A stretch of DNA of 64,000 bases from Hyphomicrobiales bacterium (GCA_016185205.1 JACPOA010000047.1:20701-84700); one strand, 5' to 3'. Numbered from the stretch's first letter, positions 8,293-16,821 are shown. Made by a program: numbers and translations. Notes: generated by a model from the letters alone, not told the origin.

Positions 8293-8865
8293 CTATCCGA
8301 CGAGACGCCCGAGTACTTTGCACAGCGGCTTTTCATTGCCGCCGAAGCTCTTGATGATCGCGTCGAGGATTTCCTGCGGAGTGAGCCGCTCCAACCGGAG
8401 CGGATGGCCGGCGCGCTCGGCGAGCAGCGTCAGGAAGGATAGCTGCGTACGTCCATTGCCTTCCCGGAAGGGATGGATGGCGTTCAACTCCGCCAGAAAA
8501 TGCGCCGCGTTTTGGGCAAATCCGTTTGCATCCATTCCGTGGAAATGGTGTTGCCCGGCTAATTCGGTGAACAATCGGCACATTGCGTGCTCGATATGCT
8601 CGGGATAGCAGAATGCATTTGCACCCTTGGCAATGCGGATGGTGCGAATACGGCCCGCCCATGAATAGGCATCCTGAAAGAGATGTCGGTGGATGGCTTT
8701 GTAATGCGCGTAGCTAAGCCGTCCCGCAGGCAGCGGCTCGGCAGCGCGCTGTGCCGTTATTTCCGCCTCGAACGCTTGCAATTCGGCCTGCGTACGAAGG
8801 CCAAGACGATTCTTGAGAACGGTGGTGCCCGGATAGCAGTACGGGTCCTGTCCGGCCTCGTACAT
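8293..8865 (-). CDS. Fic-domain protein, likely toxin of a VbhT/VbhA-like pair
   Basis: 190 residues, class I Fic protein. The Fic core is HPFREGNGR at 131-139 and a flap with TIRIAKGANAFCYPEHI lies before it. Fic proteins transfer AMP from ATP to hydroxyl side chains of targets (gyrase and topoisomerase IV in VbhT-type toxins). The canonical motif is HPFx(D/E)GNGRxxR; here the final arginine is replaced by leucine (L142), which would affect phosphate binding. A gene for a small VbhA-like protein lies immediately upstream, nine bases before this start, as in known toxin-antitoxin loci. It converges on the LVIVD gene, leaving only three bases between the stops. Confidence 0.88.
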   Translation of the reverse strand: MYEAGQDPYCYPGTTVLKNRLGLRTQAELQAFEAEITAQRAAEPLPAGRLSYAHYKAIHRHLFQDAYSWAGRIRTIRIAKGANAFCYPEHIEHAMCRLFTELAGQHHFHGMDANGFAQNAAHFLAELNAIHPFREGNGRTQLSFLTLLAERAGHPLRLERLTPQEILDAIIKSFGGNEKPLCKVLGRLVG

Positions 8866-8874
8866 GCGCCGAAA

Positions 8875-9087
8875 TCAGCCCTTACTGTGCGCGCGAACAA
8901 TGGAGCGGCGCCGTTCCTCGGCAGAGGCGCCGCGAAGATCGAATTCGTTCGCTCGCCTGCGCATGGCAGGCGTCAATTCGATGCCTTCGACCGCGCTGAT
9001 CTTGGCAAATCGCTTGCGACCAAGCGTCATTCCGCCTGTAGCCGAGCGGCGCGAGCGCAAAGGGGAATCGGACTTTTTCATAAGCAA
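8875..9087 (-). CDS. VbhA-like antitoxin of the adjacent Fic protein
   Basis: 70 residues, basic N-terminus. The C-terminal half, KISAVEGIELTP and then helical residues, resembles the VbhA antitoxin helix that places an inhibitory Glu into the Fic ATP pocket. In class I Fic modules the motif is (S/T)xxxE(G/N); here the candidate is S31-A-V-E34-G35, one residue shorter, with Ile at the exact Ser/Thr position. Start chosen at the ATG at 9087; ATG at 9081 is an alternative. The gene overlaps nothing and sits nine bases before the fic start, supporting co-translation. An antitoxin role is inferred from position and the short motif. Confidence 0.7.
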   Translation of the reverse strand: MLMKKSDSPLRSRRSATGGMTLGRKRFAKISAVEGIELTPAMRRRANEFDLRGASAEERRRSIVRAHSKG

Positions 9088-9146
9088 AGACTATCACAAT
9101 TTCACTCGGTTGGCACCGTTTTGGTCCGGCTTCCCAACGCCAATTT

Positions 9147-9154
9147 CAGTATAG
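9147..9154 (+). promoter_or_regulatory. Possible -10 element of the COG0523 GTPase gene
   Basis: AGTATAGT eight to fifteen bases before the ATG. No convincing -35 partner at ideal spacing was found (TTGGTC about 20 bases upstream is the best), so the promoter call is weak. Confidence 0.3.
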
Positions 9155-9161
9155 TGCCGCC

Positions 9162-10175
9162 ATGAACGAACTCTTCCCCTCCCCGGCGGCCGGGCGCTTC
9201 GGGCGCCGGCTCAAGCGCGAGCGCGGCCATCGCGTGCCGGTGACGGTGGTGACCGGCTTCCTCGGTGCCGGCAAGACCACGCTGCTCAAGCGCTTTCTGG
9301 CGACGCCGGAGGGGCAAGGCACCGCCGTCGTGGTCAACGAATTCGGCGCCACCGGCATCGACGATGCCCTCATCCGTTCCAGCGCCGACGAGACCGTGCT
9401 GCTCGGCAATGGCTGCCTGTGCTGCATCACGCGCAGCGATCTGCAACAAGCGCTGCGCCGCATGGTGGTCGAGCGCGAGCGCGGCGAGATCCCCGACTTC
9501 CGCCGCGTCGTGATCGAGACCAGTGGCCTCGCCGATCCGTCACCGATCCTGCAGACCTTCGCCACCGACCGCGCGCTCGGCGAGGTATTCCATGTCGAGG
9601 TGGTGCTGACCGTGGTCGACGCCGAAACCGGGCTCAACACGCTCGCCTGGTCGTCGGAGGCGCGCAAGCAGGTGATCCTGGCCGACCGGCTAGCGATCAG
9701 CAAGACCGACATCGCCGGCGAAGGCGCGGCCGACGCGTTGTCCGCGCAACTGCGCGCGCTCAATCCGGGCGCCGATATCGACGAGGCGGTGAACGGCGAA
9801 CTCGCTCCCAGCCGGCTGATCGAGCCGGCAACCGACGTGCGCAACGCCTTCGTGGCCGAGAGCGCGCACAGCGACGGCATCGGCAGCTTCGTGCTGACCG
9901 ACGACAGGCCGATGCCGTGGCCGGTATTCGCGAAAGCCATGGACACGCTGATGCAGCTGCGCGGGCCCGACCTGCTGCGCGTGAAGGGCTTCCTCGACGT
10001 CGAGGGCTGCAAGGGGCCGGCGGTGGTGCAGTTCGTGCAGCACCTGGCGCATCCGCCGGTCGAGCTGGAGACGTGGCCGGATAATAACCGGCAAAGCCGC
10101 GTGGTGTTCATCACCCGCAATATTTCGGAAGCCCAGGTGCGCGGGCTCATCAAGGCGGTCAGGGCGCTGGTTTAG
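9162..10175 (+). CDS. COG0523 (CobW/ZNG1-type) G3E GTPase, putative metallochaperone
   Basis: 337 residues. Walker A GFLGAGKTT at 32-40, the metal-binding CLCC motif (C85, C87, C88) that defines COG0523, a switch II-like ETSGLADP at 119-126 and the guanine-specificity motif SKTD at 180-183, followed by a CobW C-terminal domain. Relatives insert or deliver zinc, cobalt or other metals (ZigA, YjiA, nitrile hydratase activators). There is no His-rich tail and no clear Zur box upstream. The nearest metalloenzyme genes are the molybdenum hydroxylases at 13 kb. Divergent from the Fic module; a TATAGT -10-like element lies at about 9149-9154. Confidence 0.9.
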   Translation: MNELFPSPAAGRFGRRLKRERGHRVPVTVVTGFLGAGKTTLLKRFLATPEGQGTAVVVNEFGATGIDDALIRSSADETVLLGNGCLCCITRSDLQQALRRMVVERERGEIPDFRRVVIETSGLADPSPILQTFATDRALGEVFHVEVVLTVVDAETGLNTLAWSSEARKQVILADRLAISKTDIAGEGAADALSAQLRALNPGADIDEAVNGELAPSRLIEPATDVRNAFVAESAHSDGIGSFVLTDDRPMPWPVFAKAMDTLMQLRGPDLLRVKGFLDVEGCKGPAVVQFVQHLAHPPVELETWPDNNRQSRVVFITRNISEAQVRGLIKAVRALV

Positions 10176-10179
10176 GCGG

Positions 10180-11016
10180 CTACTCCCGCTCCCGTCCCGC
10201 GATCTCGGCCTGCCAGGGCGCCACGGTGCGCTCGACGAAGCCGATCAGGCTATTCAAGCCGACCGCCATCAGCATCAGGATGATGATCGGCACGAACATG
10301 GTGGCGGTGTCGAAATTATTGGCGGAGTTGATGATCACCGCGCCCAGCCCGGAAATGGTGGTGAAGAATTCCGCGATCACCATCGCCACCACCGCGCGGC
10401 CGACGGCGAGCCGCACGCCGGCCATGATGTAGGGCAGCGTCGCCGGCAGCACGATGCGGCGCAGGATCACCAGATCGGGCGCCACGAACGACTTGCCGAC
10501 CTCGATCAGCGTCTTGGGCACCGCCACCACGCCGAGCCAAGTGTTGATGCAGATCGGGAACAGCGCCATCAGGAAGACCACCGCCACCTTCACGGTGAAG
10601 CCGAGGCCCAGCCACAGGATCAGCAGCGGCACTAGAGCTACCAGCGGCATGGCGTAGCCGGCGGTGACATAGATGCCGAGCGCCGCCTCCGCCGTACGGA
10701 AGCCGCCGATCAGCAGGCCTAGCGGCACGCCGATCACGATCGCCAGGCCATAGCCGAGCAGGAACGGCCTTAAGGAGTCGTACAGCGCCGACCACAATTG
10801 CCCGCTCACCAGCAGGTCCCAGAACGCCACCGCGATCGCGCTCGGATAGGAGCCGAACACCGGATTGATCTGGCGGCCGAAGATTTCCCAGAAGATCAAC
10901 ATGCCGGTGATCGAGGCGAAGGTGATCAGCCAGCGCGGTAGCGCCCGCCGCTCGGCCGGCTCGGCCTCGGGCAGCGCGGCGGTTTTGCTCTGTTTGTCGG
11001 CGATGTCGACCATCAT
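10180..11016 (-). CDS. ABC transporter permease, NitT/TauT type (second system)
   Basis: 278 residues, hydrophilic N-terminal tail then about six membrane spans and the EAA loop (KSFVAPDLVILRRIVLPATL, about 175-195). Last gene of a minus-strand operon of binding protein, ATPase, permease. Start at ATG 11016 or the immediately following ATG at 11013. Unlike usual NitT/TauT operons, the gene is separated from the ATPase gene by a palindromic repeat of about 70 bases (11028-11099), which leaves its start 12 bases from the repeat edge. Confidence 0.92.
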   Translation of the reverse strand: MMVDIADKQSKTAALPEAEPAERRALPRWLITFASITGMLIFWEIFGRQINPVFGSYPSAIAVAFWDLLVSGQLWSALYDSLRPFLLGYGLAIVIGVPLGLLIGGFRTAEAALGIYVTAGYAMPLVALVPLLILWLGLGFTVKVAVVFLMALFPICINTWLGVVAVPKTLIEVGKSFVAPDLVILRRIVLPATLPYIMAGVRLAVGRAVVAMVIAEFFTTISGLGAVIINSANNFDTATMFVPIIILMLMAVGLNSLIGFVERTVAPWQAEIAGRERE

Positions 11017-11027
11017 ATTTTTTCCTG

Positions 11028-11099
11028 GCGCATGATTTTATCCGAAACCCGGTTCCCATCCCCGATCAAGTCTGGGACATGCTTTTCGGAATCATGCGC
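11028..11099. repeat. Interspersed palindromic repeat between ATPase and permease genes
   Basis: Perfect 10-bp terminal arms GCGCATGATT/AATCATGCGC (11028-11037 and 11090-11099) and inner arms TCCGAAA/TTTCGGA. The outer arm touches the TAG stop of the ATPase gene. A related element with arms GCGCATGATC/GATCATGCGC and inner CCGAAAA/TTTTCGG lies at 56905-56953, so this is a dispersed family. Confidence 0.85.
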
Positions 11100-11878
11100 T
11101 AATGCACCGTCACTTCGTCGTGCAGTGCGCGCCAGACCTTGTAGCGGGTGTCGTTGAATTCCGGCAGGCCGCGCACGATGCTCAGATCCGGGCGCGGGCG
11201 GGCGAGCGGCACCGTCATGATGTCGGCCACGCGGCCGTCCTTCATCACGATGATGCGGTCGGCGATCAGCACCGCCTCGTCGAGATCGTGGGTGACGAAC
11301 AGGATCGTCTTCTTGGTGCGGGCGTGGATATCCAGCAGCTCCGCCTGCAGCGACTCGCGCGTCTGCGCGTCGAGCGCACCGAACGGCTCGTCCATCAGCA
11401 GCACGGAAGGATCGATGGCGAGCGCTCGGGCGATGCCGCCGCGCTGCTTCATGCCGCCGGAAAGCTGATGCGGGCGGCGGTTCTTCGAATCGGTGAGACC
11501 GACCAGCTCGAGATATTTTTCCGCCGTCGCGCGCAACGGCTGCCCGCGCATGCCCTTCATCTCCAGGCCGAACATGACGTTCTGCATGGCGGTGAACCAG
11601 GGCAGCAGCTCGGCGTGCTGGAACACCATGCCGCGATCATGGCCGCAGCCGTTGATCTCGCGGCCGTCGACGGTGACGCGGCCGGAGCTCGACGGATCAA
11701 GCCCCATGGCGACGCGCAGCGCCGTGGTCTTGCCGCAGCCGGATGGCCCGATCAGCGCCACGATCTCGCCGTCGCTCACCGTGAAGCTGACGCGGTCGAG
11801 CGCCTGCACGTGATGCAGCTCGCCGTCCACGCGCAGTGAAAAGCGCTTGGACACGTCGTGGAAACTTACCTCACCCAT
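11099..11878 (-). CDS. ABC transporter ATP-binding protein, NitT/TauT type (second system)
   Basis: 259 residues with Walker A GPSGCGKTT, signature LSGGMKQR (the following residue is Gly where Val is usual), Walker [16 protein letters not shown] and the switch region FVTHDLDEA. It couples to the permease encoded downstream and is encoded 21 bases after the binding-protein gene. The stop codon coincides with the edge of the interspersed repeat at 11028-11099, so the last residues may reflect the insertion event. Confidence 0.93.
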   Translation of the reverse strand: MGEVSFHDVSKRFSLRVDGELHHVQALDRVSFTVSDGEIVALIGPSGCGKTTALRVAMGLDPSSSGRVTVDGREINGCGHDRGMVFQHAELLPWFTAMQNVMFGLEMKGMRGQPLRATAEKYLELVGLTDSKNRRPHQLSGGMKQRGGIARALAIDPSVLLMDEPFGALDAQTRESLQAELLDIHARTKKTILFVTHDLDEAVLIADRIIVMKDGRVADIMTVPLARPRPDLSIVRGLPEFNDTRYKVWRALHDEVTVH

Positions 11879-11899
11879 TCAAAACACTCCGAACTAAAT

Positions 11900-12889
11900 T
11901 CACGGCCCCACCAGCTTGAGCGCCCTTGCGCGATACTCCGGCGCGCTGACGGCGAGCAGATCGAGCGGCTTGGCGAGCTTGCCGGCCTTTGCCATCTGCT
12001 CCTGGATCCACTGAATCTTCTCCGCCGGGATCGGCAGCGTCGGATCGACCGCCTTATGCTTGACCGCGTCGTCATACACGAAAGCCGGGCGCGGATCGTC
12101 GGGCTTGGCGTGGATGAGCTCGCGCGTCAGTGCGATGGTTTCGTCGCGGTGCGAGAGCGCGAAACGCAGCGCGTTCATCTCGGCGGCCAGGAACTTGATC
12201 GCGTCGTCGCCGCGTTCCGCCAGCTTCTTGGCGCTGGAGACGATGCACACGCGCAGGAAGTTCGGCACCGCGTCGCGGCCGGCGACCAGCAGATGGATAT
12301 TCTTGGGCGCAATCGGCTCATATTCGTTCGACACCACAGCGGCCTCGACCACGCCGCCGGCGAGCGCCTGATAGCGCTCGCGGTCGCCGCCGACCGCCGC
12401 CAGCTTCACGTCCTTGTCGGAGATGCCGTATTTCGCCAGCGCCTCGATCGCCAGCATGTTGGGCATCGAATTGGGCGCCGACACCGCGATTTGCTTGCCC
12501 TTGAGGTCCTCGACCTTCTTGATCGCGTCGGTGGTGTAGATGCCGTGCGGCACCACGATCCAATGGCAGCCGAGGATTTTCGCATCGCCGCCCTTGGCGT
12601 TGGCGGCGAACACGCCCTGCGGCCCACCCTCGAAACTGTCGAGTTCGCCGGCGATCATCGCCTTGAGCGCGAGCTGGTCGTCCTTGAATTGCGAGATTTT
12701 CAGCGTGAGGCCCTGCTTGGCGGCGAAGTCGCGCGACGACACCATCAGCAGGATGCCGGCGTCGGCCTTGGCGTTGATCAGGCCGTGATGCCAAACTTTC
12801 TCTTGCGCTGCAGCAGAGCCGGCCAGCGCGCTAAATGCAGCGGCAACGATGGCGCCGAGTGCAGTGCACTTAAGCGTCGCGATCGGCAT
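11900..12889 (-). CDS. ABC transporter substrate-binding protein, NitT/TauT type (second system)
   Basis: 329 residues from the ATG at 12889. The N-terminus is a Sec-type leader with a small hydrophobic core and SAAAQ cleavage region near 25-29. The mature protein carries typical SsuA-family blocks: KGKQIAVSAPNSMPNMLAIEAL, then AVVSNEYEPIAP. The frame stays open for another 690 bases upstream, but that stretch is antisense to the 2Fe-2S gene and is not coding. First gene of its operon, divergent from the molybdenum hydroxylase operon across about 200 bases. Ligand unknown. Confidence 0.9.
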   Translation of the reverse strand: MPIATLKCTALGAIVAAAFSALAGSAAAQEKVWHHGLINAKADAGILLMVSSRDFAAKQGLTLKISQFKDDQLALKAMIAGELDSFEGGPQGVFAANAKGGDAKILGCHWIVVPHGIYTTDAIKKVEDLKGKQIAVSAPNSMPNMLAIEALAKYGISDKDVKLAAVGGDRERYQALAGGVVEAAVVSNEYEPIAPKNIHLLVAGRDAVPNFLRVCIVSSAKKLAERGDDAIKFLAAEMNALRFALSHRDETIALTRELIHAKPDDPRPAFVYDDAVKHKAVDPTLPIPAEKIQWIQEQMAKAGKLAKPLDLLAVSAPEYRARALKLVGP

Positions 12890-13024
12890 GGTGCGGTTCC
12901 TCCTCCGTCTTCCGTCTTCGCGCCTTATGGCGTCTATTCCCGCGATTATAACATCATTTTTACGCGCGGGGCCGTTCCCAATCACACTTTGCGGGACTAG
13001 CCTTCGGCCCGCAAGCGTCGGCAA

Positions 13025-13056
13025 GACGCGCGCGCGGGAAGTTCCCGCGCCGCGTC
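13025..13056. promoter_or_regulatory. Inverted repeat in the divergent promoter region before the iorA-like gene
   Basis: GACGCG/CGCGTC outer arms (13025-13030 and 13051-13056) and a perfect GCGCGGGAA/TTCCCGCGC inner pair around one central base, interrupted by a single extra C at 13031. It lies 35 bases before the ATG at 13091, so it is either a 5'-UTR hairpin or an operator. Confidence 0.45.
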
Positions 13057-13090
13057 GTCTATGCGTGCCGATCCCAGGGAGTTTCACGCC

Positions 13091-13558
13091 ATGAGCCAGA
13101 AGTTCACTCTCACCGTCAACGGCCAGGCCCATACGATCGAGGCCGATCCCGATATGCCGTTGCTCTATGCCTTGCGCGACGATATCGGCCTCAACAATCC
13201 CAAGTTCGGCTGCGGGCTGGCGCAATGCGGCGCTTGCACCGTACATCTCGACGGCCAGCCGACGCGCTCCTGCGCGACACCGCTGTCGGCGGTGGGCAAG
13301 GCCAAGATCACGACGCTGGCCGGCCTCGGCACGCCGGAAAAACCGCATCCGCTGCAGACCGCCTATATCGAGGAGCAGGTGCCGCAATGCGGCTACTGCA
13401 TCAACGGCTGGATCATGACCGCCGCCGCTTTCCTTTCGGACAAGAAAAAGCCGAGCGAAGCCGAGATCAAGGACGCGCTGTCCGGCGTGAAGTGCCGCTG
13501 CGGCACGCACATCAGCATTCTCAAGGCGGTCAAGCGCGCCGCCACGATGATGGGTTGA
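13091..13558 (+). CDS. 2Fe-2S subunit of a molybdenum hydroxylase (IorA/XdhC-like)
   Basis: 155 residues. The N-terminal plant-type ferredoxin domain has Cys 41, 46, 49 and 61; the C-terminal four-helix domain has Cys 100, 103, 135 and 137 (CGYC and CRC). This two-cluster architecture is that of the small subunits of xanthine-dehydrogenase-family enzymes and passes electrons from the molybdenum centre. Start at ATG 13091 after CCAGGGAG; an in-frame ATG ten codons earlier has no ribosome site. Followed after 11 bases by the large subunit gene; no FAD subunit is present, as in isoquinoline 1-oxidoreductase. Confidence 0.93.
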   Translation: MSQKFTLTVNGQAHTIEADPDMPLLYALRDDIGLNNPKFGCGLAQCGACTVHLDGQPTRSCATPLSAVGKAKITTLAGLGTPEKPHPLQTAYIEEQVPQCGYCINGWIMTAAAFLSDKKKPSEAEIKDALSGVKCRCGTHISILKAVKRAATMMG

Positions 13559-13569
13559 GGGAGAGCGCC

Positions 13570-15855
13570 ATGACAAAATTTGAAAAGACTTCGTCCTTCT
13601 CGCGCCGCTCGCTGCTGCTCGGCGGTGGCGCGCTGGTCGTCTCGATCGGCGCCGCCATCTCGCTGGAAACCGTACTCTCCATTGGGCAGGCTTACGCGCA
13701 AGGCGCCAAGCCGCCGCTCACGCCCGATCAGTTGTCGTCCTATATCGCGGTCAATGCCGACGGCAGCGTGTCGGCCTATTTCGGCAAGATGGACATGGGC
13801 CACGGCCTGCATGTCGCCATCGGCCAGATGGTGGCGGAAGAACTCGACGTGCCGTTCAAGGCCGTTAAGGTCATCATGGGCGACACCGCCACCTCGGTGA
13901 ACCAGGGCGGCGCCTCCGGCTCCACCGGCATCCAGTTCGGCGGCAAGCAGATGCGCATGGCGGCAGCGGAAGCGCGCCGCGTGCTGGTCGAAATGGCGGC
14001 AGGCTTACTGTCCGTGCCCGCCGACAAGCTCACCGTCAATGACGGCATGGTGAGCGCGACCGAGGACAAATCGAAACGCATATCCTACGCGCAGATGATC
14101 GGCGGCAAATATTTCAACGTCCAGCTCGACTGGAACAAGCAATACGGCAACCCGCTCTACGCGCCTGGCAAGGCGCAGCCGAAGAATCCCAAGGACCACA
14201 AGATCGTCGGTCAGCCGATCAAGCGCGAGGACGTGGCGCCCAAGGTGTTCTGCCAGGAGGATTACTGCACCGACGTGAAAGTGCCGGGCATGGTGCACGG
14301 CCGCATGATCCGTCCCGACGTCGCCGGCAGCGTGCCGGTGAAGGTGGATGAGGCCTCGATCAAGGATATCCCGGGCGCCAGAGTGGTCTGGGACAAGGGC
14401 TTCCTCGGCGTGGTCGCCGACAAGGAGTGGGGCGCCATCCAGGCGGCCGCCAAGCTGAAAGTGGAATGGTCGCAGGCACAGCCGCCGTTCCCGGAACAGG
14501 CAACGCTCTACGATCACATTCGTAAAGCGACGGCGCGCAAGAGCCAGGTCGATAAGGAGAACGGCAACGTCGACGAGGCGTTCAAGTCGGCGGCCAAGGT
14601 GATCGAGGCCGAATACGAATGGCCGTTCCAGTCGCATGCCAGCATGGGTCCAGCCTGCGCACTGGTCGAGATCAAGGACGGCAATGTCACCTGCTGGAGC
14701 GGCACGCAGAAATCCCACTTCGTGCAGCAAGGCCTTGCCGCCACGCTTGGCATGCCGCTCGACAAGGTGCGCGTCATCTTCAAGACCAGCCCCGGCTCTT
14801 ATGGCCGCAACGACGCCGATGACTGCGCCATGGATGCCGGCGTGCTGGCCAAGGCGGTCGGCAAGCCGGTGCGCCTGCAATACACGCGCGAGGAGGGTAC
14901 CGGCTGGGACCCGAAAGGCCCGGCCTCGATCCACAAGGCGCGCGCAGGCGTAGATGCTTCCGGCAAGGTCGTGGCTTACGAGTTCATCAGCAAGGGCTTC
15001 TCGCGGGTGGACGTCGGCACTAATGGCAGCAAGCCGCTCGATACGCTGGCCGGCCATACCCAGGGCGTGGCGTTGAAATCCGGCGACGGCTTCGGCGTGC
15101 CGGCGGAATCCTACGCCTTCGACCATAAGCGCATGGGCTGGGAGACCATCCCGCCGCTGCTCGACCGTTCCTCGCCGCTGCGCAGCGCGCATCTGCGCGA
15201 TCCGGTTGGACCGCAGATCCACTTCGCCAGTGAGAGCTTCATCGACGAGGTGGCGGCGGCAGTGAATGCCGATCCGATCGAGTTCCGCCTGCGTCACATC
15301 AAGGAGCCGCGCGACGTCGCCGTCATCAAGGCGGCGGCCGAGAAGGCCAAGTGGGACACGCGGCCCTCGCCGCGCAAGGACCAGACCGGCGCCAAGGTGT
15401 CCGGCCGCGGCATCGCCTATTCGCAACGCAACGGCACCCGTGTCGCCATCGTGGCGGAAGTCGATATCGACCGTGCCAGCGGCAAGATCTTCGCGCGCAA
15501 GTTCACGGTGGCGCACGATTGCGGGCAGATCATCAATCCCGACGGGCTGGTGAAATGTATCGAGGGCAACATCGTGCAGGGCATCAGCCGCACGCTGTGG
15601 GAGGAAGTGACCTTCGACCGCAAATCGGTCACCAGCGTGGACTGGATCAGCTATCCGATCCTCGACATCACCGAGACGCCGGCCGAGGTCAACGTGGTGC
15701 TGATCAATCACCCCGAGCTGCCGCCGACCGGCGCCGGCGAACCGTCGATCCGCCCGGTGGCGGCCGCGATCGCCAACGCCATCTTCGACGCCACCGGCGT
15801 GCGCATCCGCCGGGTGCCATTCTCGCCCGACCGGGTGAAGGCAGCGCTGAGCTGA
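13570..15855 (+). CDS. Molybdopterin-binding large subunit, isoquinoline 1-oxidoreductase (IorB) type
   Basis: 761 residues from ATG 13570 (GGGAGAG before it). SRRSLLLGGG at 11-20 and a following hydrophobic core form a twin-arginine leader, so the assembled enzyme is probably periplasmic. KMDMGHGLHVAIGQMVAEEL and the GGASGSTG stretch are molybdopterin-cytosine-dinucleotide-binding blocks; the catalytic base is E724 in TGAGEPS near the C-terminus. Relatives hydroxylate carbon next to nitrogen in N-heterocycles or oxidise aldehydes, delivering electrons to a cytochrome. No cytochrome gene is adjacent. Substrate is not predictable from sequence. Confidence 0.92.
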   Translation: MTKFEKTSSFSRRSLLLGGGALVVSIGAAISLETVLSIGQAYAQGAKPPLTPDQLSSYIAVNADGSVSAYFGKMDMGHGLHVAIGQMVAEELDVPFKAVKVIMGDTATSVNQGGASGSTGIQFGGKQMRMAAAEARRVLVEMAAGLLSVPADKLTVNDGMVSATEDKSKRISYAQMIGGKYFNVQLDWNKQYGNPLYAPGKAQPKNPKDHKIVGQPIKREDVAPKVFCQEDYCTDVKVPGMVHGRMIRPDVAGSVPVKVDEASIKDIPGARVVWDKGFLGVVADKEWGAIQAAAKLKVEWSQAQPPFPEQATLYDHIRKATARKSQVDKENGNVDEAFKSAAKVIEAEYEWPFQSHASMGPACALVEIKDGNVTCWSGTQKSHFVQQGLAATLGMPLDKVRVIFKTSPGSYGRNDADDCAMDAGVLAKAVGKPVRLQYTREEGTGWDPKGPASIHKARAGVDASGKVVAYEFISKGFSRVDVGTNGSKPLDTLAGHTQGVALKSGDGFGVPAESYAFDHKRMGWETIPPLLDRSSPLRSAHLRDPVGPQIHFASESFIDEVAAAVNADPIEFRLRHIKEPRDVAVIKAAAEKAKWDTRPSPRKDQTGAKVSGRGIAYSQRNGTRVAIVAEVDIDRASGKIFARKFTVAHDCGQIINPDGLVKCIEGNIVQGISRTLWEEVTFDRKSVTSVDWISYPILDITETPAEVNVVLINHPELPPTGAGEPSIRPVAAAIANAIFDATGVRIRRVPFSPDRVKAALS

Positions 15856-15867
15856 AAGAACTACCCG

Positions 15868-15990
15868 CTCGTCCCCGCGACCCGTCTCCGCAAAGTTGCT
15901 TCGACGGGCCGATGCATGAGCCCGCCGAAGCGTAAGCGAAGGCGGGAAGCGGGGGCGGGCGTCGCCATTTCGCGCCGACGCGGAATGACG
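15868..15990. repeat. Probable interspersed repeat between hydroxylase and CoA-transferase genes
   Basis: CTCGTCCCCGC near 15870 and GCGGAATGAC near 15980 frame a region with GCGGGAAGCGGGGGCGGG and GCCCGCCGAAGC-type inverted halves. This resembles the degenerate palindromic elements common in Bradyrhizobium-type genomes. No second full copy was aligned in the window, so this is a weaker call than the other repeats. Confidence 0.45.
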
Positions 15991-16002
15991 TAAAACCTTT
16001 CC

Positions 16003-16821
16003 ATGTCCGCTCCCCTGCAATCCCTCGACGACGCGCTCACGCTTATCACCGACGGCTGCCTGCTGGTGGTGCCGCGCGAGGTGTCGGGCGTGCCGATGGC
16101 GGCCACGCGCGCGCTGATCCGCCGCGGCGTCAAGCGCCTGCATCTGGTGGCGCTGCCAACCTCGAGCCTGCAGGCCGATCTGCTGATCGGCGCCGGCTGT
16201 GTCGAGACGCTTGAAACATCGGCTGTCAGCCTGGGCGAGTTCGGACCGGCGCCGCGTTTCACCGCTGCAATCACGTCGGGCGCAATCAAGATGAAGGACG
16301 CCACCTGCCCGGCCTTGCACGCCGCTTTGCAGGCGGCCGAGAAGGGCGTGCCGTTCATGCCGCTGCGCGGGCTGATCGGATCGGACGTGCTGGCCTATCG
16401 CGACGACTGGAAGGTGATCGACAGCCCGTTCGGCAATTCCGATCCGATCGTTTTGCTGCCGGCGATCAGGCCGGACGTGGCGCTGATCCATGCGCCGATG
16501 GCCGACCGCTTCGGCAATATCTGGATCGGGCGCCAGCGCGAACTCGCCACCATGGCGCATGCCGCCGTGCGCGCCGTCGCGACCGTGGAGAAGATCCACG
16601 ACGGCAATCTGCTCGACGATCCGGTACTCGCCGCCGGCACGCTGCCCGGCTTCTATGTCGAGAGCATCGCGGTCGCCGAGCGCGGCGCCTGGCCGCTCGG
16701 GCTGCCCGACCACTATGGCGTCGACGCCGAGCACCTCGCCGAATATGCGCGCATGGCGGCGACGGCGGAGGGGTTTGCCGAGTATCTCGAACGGTATGTG
16801 TATGAACGCCGCGCCGCGTGA
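16003..16821 (+). CDS. CoA-transferase, subunit A family (family I, GctA-like)
   Basis: 272 residues. The N-terminal glycine-poor VVPREVSGVPMAATRALIRRG and the central SLGEFGPAPRF/IHAPMADRFGNIWIG blocks are those of the alpha subunit of family I CoA-transferases and of related Actinobacteria/alphaproteobacterial pairs (e.g. cholesterol ring-degradation IpdA). Subunit A binds CoA; the glutamate that carries the thioester is normally in subunit B. Overlaps the next gene by 20 bases, confirming a pair. No strong ribosome site precedes the ATG. The acyl substrate cannot be told. Confidence 0.82.
   Translation: MSAPLQSLDDALTLITDGCLLVVPREVSGVPMAATRALIRRGVKRLHLVALPTSSLQADLLIGAGCVETLETSAVSLGEFGPAPRFTAAITSGAIKMKDATCPALHAALQAAEKGVPFMPLRGLIGSDVLAYRDDWKVIDSPFGNSDPIVLLPAIRPDVALIHAPMADRFGNIWIGRQRELATMAHAAVRAVATVEKIHDGNLLDDPVLAAGTLPGFYVESIAVAERGAWPLGLPDHYGVDAEHLAEYARMAATAEGFAEYLERYVYERRAA

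Noticed and set aside
8882..9097. Alternative 71-codon frame over the antitoxin gene
   Set aside because: Different frame; the 8875-9087 frame has the VbhA-like helix and correct spacing to fic.
12890..13576. Long N-terminal extension of the second binding protein
   Set aside because: Runs antisense through the 2Fe-2S gene and the promoter region; the ATG at 12889 gives a proper signal peptide.
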